From: Cordia subcordata
Lineage: Eukaryota > Streptophyta > Magnoliopsida > Boraginales > Cordiaceae
DNA length: 64,000 nt
Direction of reading: 5' to 3'
Assembly: GCA_028554755.1 (NCBI GenBank)
Contig: JAPTOF010000012.1
Coordinates: 8,213,501 to 8,277,500 of the forward strand
Position numbers and translations under genes: made by a program. Below, piece by piece: positions 57,323 through 64,000 of this stretch; position 1 is the first letter of the stretch; the number at the start of each line of letters is the position of its first letter. The notes below the pieces were generated by a model. The model was not told the origin of the DNA and did not search any database. It saw only the letters and a list, made by a program, of their open reading frames with translations.

Positions 57323-58939
57323 CAGGTTCACACACAACATGCTTAGACTATGCAAGAATATTGTATTTGCATAAATATATATTAGTCATCTTGTGAGTGG
57401 CAAGATTAGGAAATCTTGTGTTGCATATACGTGTGGTTTTATGCTTGTATGTGCAGGTAATATAAAATCCCCTTGATGGTTCGTATGTATGCATGATAGA
57501 TTTTCATGTACGGTCAACAAAGCTTGGCCATAGGCGATTTCATGTATAAAATATTTCTTGTTATTGCTTTTAGTTTCATTTAAAAGAAGCATAGGATGTT
57601 CTGATATCCTTGTAATGTTTCTTTATGAAGCTTGTATTAGCAATAGCAAAGTGTATTATTGTAATCTTTGAAGACCAAGGAGAAAAACAAGAAAAACAGC
57701 ATATAGGAATACTCTACCTGCACGCATAAGCCGGACGACCGGGTGGACTTAACCGGTCGACCGCTACTCCACGAGCAAAAAAATTCTGAAGCAATTAGAG
57801 CCGGCCGACCGCTCTTATTGACGATCGACCGAGGCGTAAAAACTACTATGTGTGCTGTTTTTGTTGAAGATTACAGGGAGCCATCAAAGAGGGATTCTAA
57901 CATATTTTTGGTGGATATTTATAATGCATTGATATATGTTTTAACATATTTGCATTAGCATGATTGCCACCTAGAAATATGTCCACTCATTAGGGTTTAT
58001 AAAAATTAGTTATACATATGAGTTGATTCTCAAAGATAGTTAAGTTTATGAGAATGGTTTAGACAAGAGAATTACAAGCGGCTATGTCTAAAGATGCCAT
58101 GAGATCTCATGACAACATTAAAAGAACTTAACTTGAGATTTACATGTATATATATCAACCTAAGGGTCTATACACCCAGATTTAGGTAAGAGATCTATTG
58201 TGATATTGCAATGTTTTAGTAACACAAAGGGGATTTACATATATCCAAAATGTGTTTAGATCTAAAACAAAGCAAGAATATCAAAGGAAACCCTTAAGTT
58301 AAAATATTGAGTGGGAGAGGGACTGAAATACCCCATGACTTTCCATATCCAATTCACGTTAATGATAAATGTCATTAACTTCCCCAACGGAAGGTGACAT
58401 TTTGTCTAGATTTAACAAGGTGAAACATAAAATGTTTATTCAAAAGGGTGTTAGTAAGTTCGGCCATCCCATTGATGGAGTTCTTCACTAAAGATCGCCT
58501 TACGTAACATTGATTAAAGTCACTACCCTATCGGAGGGCTTATATCAAGAATGTTTTGGGGAATAAACATTAGGAATGGGTGTACACTTAACTTAAATGG
58601 TAGGTTCGGCTATCCTATCGATAGAGTTCGCTACCGGATTTAAGAAGCCAAACAAAACAGTGATTGAATTATTCAATTGGATCATATCCAGACAATTGTT
58701 AATTCAAATAAGTGGTGGCACTTAACTTAACATTCATAAGTTTGGCCATCCCATTGGTGAAGTTCTTATGAGGATGTTGAGACACTGTTACATCGAGTAG
58801 TTTAAAGGGTTGATCTGCTCAAAGGCAAATGATGTAAAAAGTACTCGTATGTTTTATTTCCAAAGATAGCATACATATTATACATGCATCAATTTTGTAC
58901 TCATAAATTAATTATGATTATATTGTTGTATCCAGAAAA
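57323..58939 (+). other. Element C untranslated leader with GC-rich boxes and repeated hairpins
   Basis: No coding potential. At 57729-57835 there are CCGGTCGACCG, GCCGGCCGACCG and GATCGACCG boxes. Between 58420 and 58790 a ~140-bp unit is repeated three times, imperfectly. Each copy holds a small hairpin within TTCGGCCATCCC-type sequence (58464-58478, 58610-58624, 58746-58760). Confidence 0.7.
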
Positions 58940-59523
58940 ATGTCTTCGTTCAGTCCATTAGCTACAATTCTCAAAGAGCACAAGCTCACTGGACCGAATT
59001 TTGTGGACTGGGAACGAAACTTAGACATAGTACTCACTGTAGAAGAGTACAAGTATGTCCTAACAACTCCTTATCCTGTTGTGAGGGCTAACTCTTCTGA
59101 AACCCAAAAAGATGCTGAGGCAAAATGGCAAAAAGCCAATAGTATGGCCAAGTGCTATATGATGGCTTCTATGTCAGATATTTTGCAGAGCAAGCATCAT
59201 CATATGGAAACTGCAAAAGAAATCATGACCTCAATGTCTCGTATGTTTGCTGATAAGAGCAGGCCCGCAAGGCAAGGTGCTCTTAGAGAAATTATGAATC
59301 AAACGATGGTAGAAGGAGCATGCATCGGGAGCATATGCTCAAAATGATGGATTGCTTCAATCGCTGAGATCCTAGGAGCAAACATAGATGAACAATCAAA
59401 GGTAGACATGATTTTGGAGACTCTACCGTCATCTTATACTCGATTCAAGCTTAATTATAATATGAGTAAGATGAACATGGATATGACGGAATTAATGAAA
59501 GAGCTCCTAGCTACGAAGCCATA
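58940..59523 (+). pseudogene. Element C gag, N-terminal part (broken)
   Basis: Starts MSSFSPLATILKEHKLTGPN at 58940, a typical copia Gag beginning, with FVDWERNLDIVL and AKCYMMASMSD. The frame closes at 59347 after a frame slip. Readable sequence then continues with ILGANIDEQSKVDMILETLP and LNYNMSKMNMDMTELMKELL, closing at a TAA at 59521-59523. The nucleic acid-binding part is in the next frame. Confidence 0.82.
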
Positions 59524-60477
59524 ATGAAAAATAAAGGCCACATAAATATGGTTCAAGCATCCACTGGACTTAACCCAAAGGAGAAAGTTCAAAGGAAAGG
59601 GAAGCAAAAACGTGGTCAAGGGAAAAGAAGAAAAGTGGTGAACAGCCAGCGGTTAACAAGTGAAAAGCCCAAGGGCAAATGCTTTAAATGTGGCCTAAAA
59701 GGACACTGGAAAAAGGATTGCCCGAAGTACTTGGCTCGAGGCCAGAAAGGTACACCTCTTTTGTTCTACATTGAAACCTGCTTAGTGGTTGATTCTACTG
59801 ATTCTTGGATTGTAGACTCTGGAGCCACTAATCATATTCGCAATTCTTTGCATTGGTTTCAGGAAATGAAGGAACTAGCTAAAGAGGAGTTTGCTCTGAG
59901 GTTGGGTAATGGAGCAAAAGTATGGGCTGCTGCAGTGGGAGGAATGTGCTTAAATTTTCCCTGTAATAGGAAGATATTTTTGAACAATGTTTATTATGTT
60001 CCGGATGTACGTAAAAACCTTATCTCTGTTTCGCAATTAATATTAGAGGGTTTTTGCATTAATTTCCATTCTGGTGTTGATATCAGTAGAGATGGAAATA
60101 TTATTTGTTCCGGTAGCATGCATGATAATTTGTTCTATATAAAACCTATTACAAACTCACTGCATAATATAGAACAAACTAATTCCCGGAAAAGGAAGGT
60201 TTCTTCGACCAATGATACATATCTTTGGCACCTACGCTTAGGACATATCAGTCTAAAGCAAATTCGGAGATTAGTCGAGGATGGGCATCTTAGCTCATTA
60301 GATCTCGAAGATCTACCTCCTTGTGAATCTTGTCTCAAAGGGAAGATGACTAAACGGTCATTTTCTTCTAAAGGAGAAAGGGCCAAAGAAGTATTGGAAT
60401 TGGTTCACACTGATGTGTGTGGTCCTATGAGCAAACCAGCACGAGGAGGTTATGAGTATTTCATTACTTTTCGATGA
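59524..60477 (+). pseudogene. Element C gag knuckle, protease and start of integrase (open for 317 codons)
   Basis: Contains a perfect CCHC knuckle CFKCGLKGHWKKDC near residues 58-71, the protease WIVDSGATNHI near residue 95 with an intact DSG triad, YVPDVRKNLISVSQLI, the pre-integrase LWHLRLGHISLKQI with CESCLKGKMTKRSF, and the integrase start VHTDVCGPM with its first catalytic Asp. A frameshift at about 60470 ends it before the second Asp. Chain initiation at 59524 is unlikely to be natural: it is a piece of a polyprotein. Confidence 0.85.
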
Positions 60478-61282
60478 TTACTCTAGGTATGGATACGTAT
60501 ATCTAATGCGACGCAAGTCTGAATCCTTTGAGAAATTCAAAGAGTTCAAAGCTGAGGCAGAGCGAAAATTAGATAAACATATCAAAGCCCTTCAGTCTGA
60601 TCGAGGTGGCGAATACCTCTCAGGTGAGTTTAGAGACTATCTTACACAAGGGATAGTGTCTCAGTTGGATCGCACTGTGGACTCCTCAAAGAAAATGGTG
60701 TAGCAGAGAGAAGAAATCGTACTTATTGGATATGGTTAGGTCAATGATGAGTCATGCATCATTACCTTTATCTTTTTGGGGGTATGCCATTGAAACAGCG
60801 GCATACATCTTGAACTTGGTACCATCTGAATCAGTACCTAGGACACCTCAAGAAATGTAGACTGGGCGTAAGCCGAGTCTAAATCATCTCCACATTTGGG
60901 GCTGTCCAACTTATGTACTTAATAGTAATGCTTCAAAATTGGAACCAAGATCCGAGTTATGCTATTTCATTGGATATCCTAAGGGAACCAGAGGTGGGAT
61001 ATTTTATAATCCTAAGGAGCAAAAGGTGTTTATAAGCACCCATGCTAGATACTTAGAGAACGATGAAATGGTCCAGAAAACACCAGATTCTGAAGTTGTT
61101 CTAGATGAGATTTCACAAGAATCTCCAGTAACACCTGGTAATCGTGAATGAAAAAGAACAACATATTACACCTAATATATCGGAGCATCGTCATAGTGGG
61201 AGAATATCCAAGCCTCCTGATAGATACTATGGAGAGTCCTTTCAGACTTCTTCAGAGAATCAGGTGGTGGATCCTGTAAGTT
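60452..61282 (+). pseudogene. Element C integrase core and C-terminal region (broken)
   Basis: DDYSRYGYVYLMRRKSESFE, then LQSDRGGEYL with the second catalytic Asp, then GVAERRNRT with the Glu in another frame near 60698. Further on are SLPLSFWGYAIETAAYILN and LEPRSELCYFIGYPKGTRGG. Frame slips occur near 60650 and 60720, with a TAG near 60857 in the PQEM-TG segment and a stop at 61149. Confidence 0.82.
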
Positions 61283-62540
61283 ATGATGAAGCGCTTTCAC
61301 ATAGATGCCGACAAATGGCATAAGGCAATGGATTCAGAGTTAGAATCTATGTATTCTAACAAAGTCTGGGATTTTGTAGTTGCACCTGAAGGGGTAAAAC
61401 CTATAGGGTGCAAATGGGTCTACAAGAGAAAAAGAGGAGTTGATGGAAAAGTTGAAACCTTTAAAGCAAGGTTGGTGGCGAAAGGTTATACTCAGAAAGA
61501 AGGGATCGATTATGAGGAAACTTTCTCACTAGTAGCCATGCTTAAATCCATCAGGATACTTCTTGCCATCGCTTGTCATTATGACTACGAGATATGGCAA
61601 ATGGACGTCAAGACAGCCTTTCTTAATGGGGAACTTGACGAGACCATTTACATGACACAACCAGATGGATACATTGCTAAAGGCCAGAACATATGGTTTG
61701 TAAATTAAAGAAGTCCATTTATGGATTAAAACAGCATCTAGAGCATGGAACATCAAATTTGATCGTAATTAAATCTTATGGTTTTGATCAAAATATTGAT
61801 GAACCTTGCGTGTATAAAAGGTGTAATGGAAATCTGTAGCTTTTTGGTTACGTATGTGGATGATATCCTACTAATTGGAAATGATGTGGGGATGCTATCA
61901 TCCGTAAAGGTTTGGCTTTCTACTCAATTTCAAATGAAGGATTTAGGAGAAGCTAGTTATGTTCTAGGCATCAAGCTTATGCGAGATCGTAAGAACAGAA
62001 GGCTAGCCCTATCTCAAGCTTCATTTATTGAGAAGATATTAGTCAGGTTTAACATGCAAAACTCTAAGAAGGCCTTGTTACCTTCTATACATGGAGTTTA
62101 TCTATCTCGGGATCAATGTCCTAAAACACCTGAGGAGATAGAGAGCATGAAGCGAGTTCCTTATGCTTTAGCAGTTGGAAGTCTCATGTATGCCATGTTA
62201 TGTACTAGACCAGATATTTGCTTTGCTATTGGCATGGTTAGTAGATATCAGTCAAACCCTGGACTAGCACATTGGGTCGCGGTTAAGCATATATTCAAAT
62301 TCTTGCAAGGAACAAAGGATTATGTGCTAGAATACCATGCAGATGATCTAACACCTTTAGCCTATACAGACTCGGATTTCCAGTCCGACAGAGATTCCAG
62401 AAAGTCTACTGGATATGTTTTCACTCACGTGAGGAGCTATTTCATGGAGAAGTGTGAAGCAAAATTGTATTACCGACTCTACCATGGAGGCCGAGTATGT
62501 AGCAAAGATCTCGAGGTGCGAAAGAGGCGATATGGCTAAG
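61283..62540 (+). pseudogene. Element C RT and RNase H (broken)
   Basis: RT begins KWHKAMDSELESM near 61312, then GCKWVYKRKRG, FKARLVAKGYTQKEGIDYEE and IWQMDVKTAFLNGEL. Frame slips near 61690-61780 separate the middle of the palm from the second part, which carries TYVDDILLIGND near 61848 and QMKDLGEASYVLGIKL. The RNase H region reads GSLMYAMLCTRPDICFA, VKHIFKFLQGTKDY and YTDSDFQSDRDSRKSTGYVF near 62365. The last part after ~62440 is again frame-shifted (ECE-type active site unreadable). Confidence 0.85.
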
Positions 62541-62837
62541 AAAGTTCTGTTAGACCTAGAGATTGTGCCAAGACTCACAAACCAATAACGTTGTATTGCG
62601 ACAACAACGGTCTGTTTCACATGCAAAGAGCCCAGAATCACAAAAAGGTAAACACATTGAACGGAAATATCATTTGATTCGTGAGTTTATCCAAACAGAG
62701 ATGTAGTAGTTGACAAGATAGCTTCACAGAAAACCGCACCCATTTACTAAGACTCTTTCAGAGAAAGTGTTTGCCACACATTTAGAGTCTTTGGGTATTA
62801 GGCTTTGCAGAAGTAATCTTTAGTGCAAGTGGGAGAT

Positions 62838-64000
62838 TGTTAGGATTAGTATGCCCTAAAGCTCACTTGTACATGACATTTTGGATATGAAACAATGTAT
62901 AATTATATTTTTGTTAAATGGCATTATGAGTTTCTTACATATAATCTCTGTTATGTTTTATCGATGCATGTATGAAGGTCCTTTGACTTGCGCTAATGAC
63001 TTGGGTGCGCAGTGAGGCTGGACGCACAGTAGGTTCAAGTCTAGATTTAGTCATGTCATAAATTGAATCCATAACCAAATAGTAGTGTTGGGCACTCTAC
63101 TTTGATAAGGTTATATTGAGTAAGTCTCCTCTTTGAGGGTGATCTACCTAGGTCATTGGAGGACTTTCTGGATTTGTCTCAATAGTACGTGTGTCACGTA
63201 TTGGATAGGACCATTGTGAGTATGTTTTCTAGCGACGTACTATCAAAGAAAGAAAACAAGACACTCACGCTAAATGATCATTGCTTTTAATCTTGAGTAT
63301 ATGTGGATGAACTAATGAAGTTAGGGTTTAGTACTTTGATTCACGTGGGTGAGATCTTATTTTATTAGGATCAACGACCTTGTGCATTGAGTGCTAAGTT
63401 CTAATTAATTAGAACATGCATATGCAAAATGGAATCTATGTGCCCCCTTTGGGATTGTCCAAATTTATCATCCGAATCTAGATCTAGTGATACTACCTTT
63501 ATAGGTGTGTCGGTCATATGGCTTGAGGGTCGCTCCCGAGATCAAGAGATTCCATGACCAAGGATGGTTGGCAATAGGACAAGAAACCCAACGGAAAAAG
63601 ATATAGCTAAGGAGGTGATAGTACACAAGCCAAAGGACCGATCTTAGCTGTGGGTATACATAGAGGGGCATTATGGTCAGTTATTTAGTAGGTCAAAGAC
63701 AAAGTTCACATTCTTTTGTGATAAGCTTTTGGGTAATGACAATTATTCTTGGAGTGCAACTTTGATCTTATGGTGGAATAGATCAAGTTAAAAATAATTA
63801 TTATGTCGCCTAGATCGGGCAAGGATAGTTTTAATTATTTTGGGAAGCCAATGATAATTGTGTCTTCTTGGTCCCTTCCCTAGTTGAAATGACTTTGAGA
63901 GAGTAATCTTGAAAGAACAAATTCCATATTGTGGTAGTAGCCTTATTGGGCCAAAGCTTGAAATTGGGTTTGGGCTTTCTTTAGAGTCCAAGATAACCTA
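62838..64000 (+). repeat. Element C 3' LTR, first 1163 bp
   Basis: TGTTAGGATTAG..., preceded by CAAGTGGGAGAT. It is cut by the window edge; by comparison with the 5' LTR about 730 bp lie outside. Confidence 0.93.

Larger units (their letters stand above)
55415..64000 (+). mobile_element. Ty1/copia retrotransposon C (3' LTR runs off the window)
   Basis: 5' LTR 55415-57308, primer site 57311-57322, 1.6-kb leader, gag, protease, integrase, RT, RNase H, a GTGGGAGA purine tract and a 3' LTR beginning at 62838 that continues past 64000. It is inserted in the RT of element D. The five bases before it are AAAAC; the partner duplication is outside the window. The visible ~1,160 bp of the 3' LTR differ from the 5' LTR by about 5 substitutions and 2 short indels, so insertion was recent. 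The internal coding region is nonetheless full of frameshifts and stops. Confidence 0.92.

Noticed and set aside
1..64000. CRISPR arrays, tRNA or rRNA genes, bacterial operons
   Set aside because: The only regular repeats are microsatellites, LTRs and the 71-bp triplicate. TGGTATCAGAGC motifs are primer sites complementary to a tRNA, not tRNA genes.

Overview
The window is nuclear DNA of a flowering plant, most likely a eudicot. It is AT-rich and intron-bearing, carries S-domain receptor-like kinase (RLK) sequences, and is dominated by nested LTR retrotransposons with initiator-Met-tRNA primer sites, MITEs and microsatellites. I see no intact host gene and no bacterial or organellar feature. 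Species cannot be told from the sequence alone.

Layout. 1-2.9 kb: decayed Ty3/gypsy remnant on the minus strand (gag, tRNA-Lys-like primer site, LTR) with a MITE nearby. 2.9-3.4 kb: TRIM-like short LTRs. 3503-7176: a 3.7-kb gypsy-type solo LTR with perfect target-site duplication (TSD) ACCTT. 7.3-17.5 kb: three ~1.85-kb non-autonomous LTR retrotransposons of one family (called NA1, NA2, NA3 here), each with its own perfect 5-bp TSD, set among fragments of G-type lectin S-receptor-like kinases. Kinase pseudogene A (minus strand, 13.7-18.4 kb) is split by NA3. 18.4-26.4 kb: gypsy-type LTRs in opposite orientations, TRIM-like repeats and a copia reverse transcriptase scrap. 26441-46009: a 19.6-kb Sirevirus-type Ty1/copia structure. 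The outer element S1 (TSD TATAT) is interrupted in its third ORF by a second copy, S2 (34292-44058, TSD CCATC/CCATT). 46-49.8 kb: LTR-like and gypsy remnants. 49.8-52.1 kb: RLK paralogue B (minus) with a Mutator-type MITE downstream (9-bp TSD TTAGTTCAT). 52.3-55.4 kb: 5'-truncated Tork/Tnt1-like copia element D, interrupted in its RT domain by copia element C (55415 to beyond the window), whose two LTRs are nearly identical.

The most informative points are: (1) the untranslated leader of element D resembles the leader of the NA family, making D-type elements candidate autonomous partners; (2) a short stem in the NA leader changes in a compensatory way between copies; (3) GTCGAC-centred palindromes recur three times in every Sirevirus LTR, again before the third ORF, and in the leader of unrelated element C; (4) element C has young LTRs but a badly broken coding region, suggesting it was copied in trans when already defective; (5) RLK paralogues A and B act as each other's empty sites, confirming two insertions inside this window.
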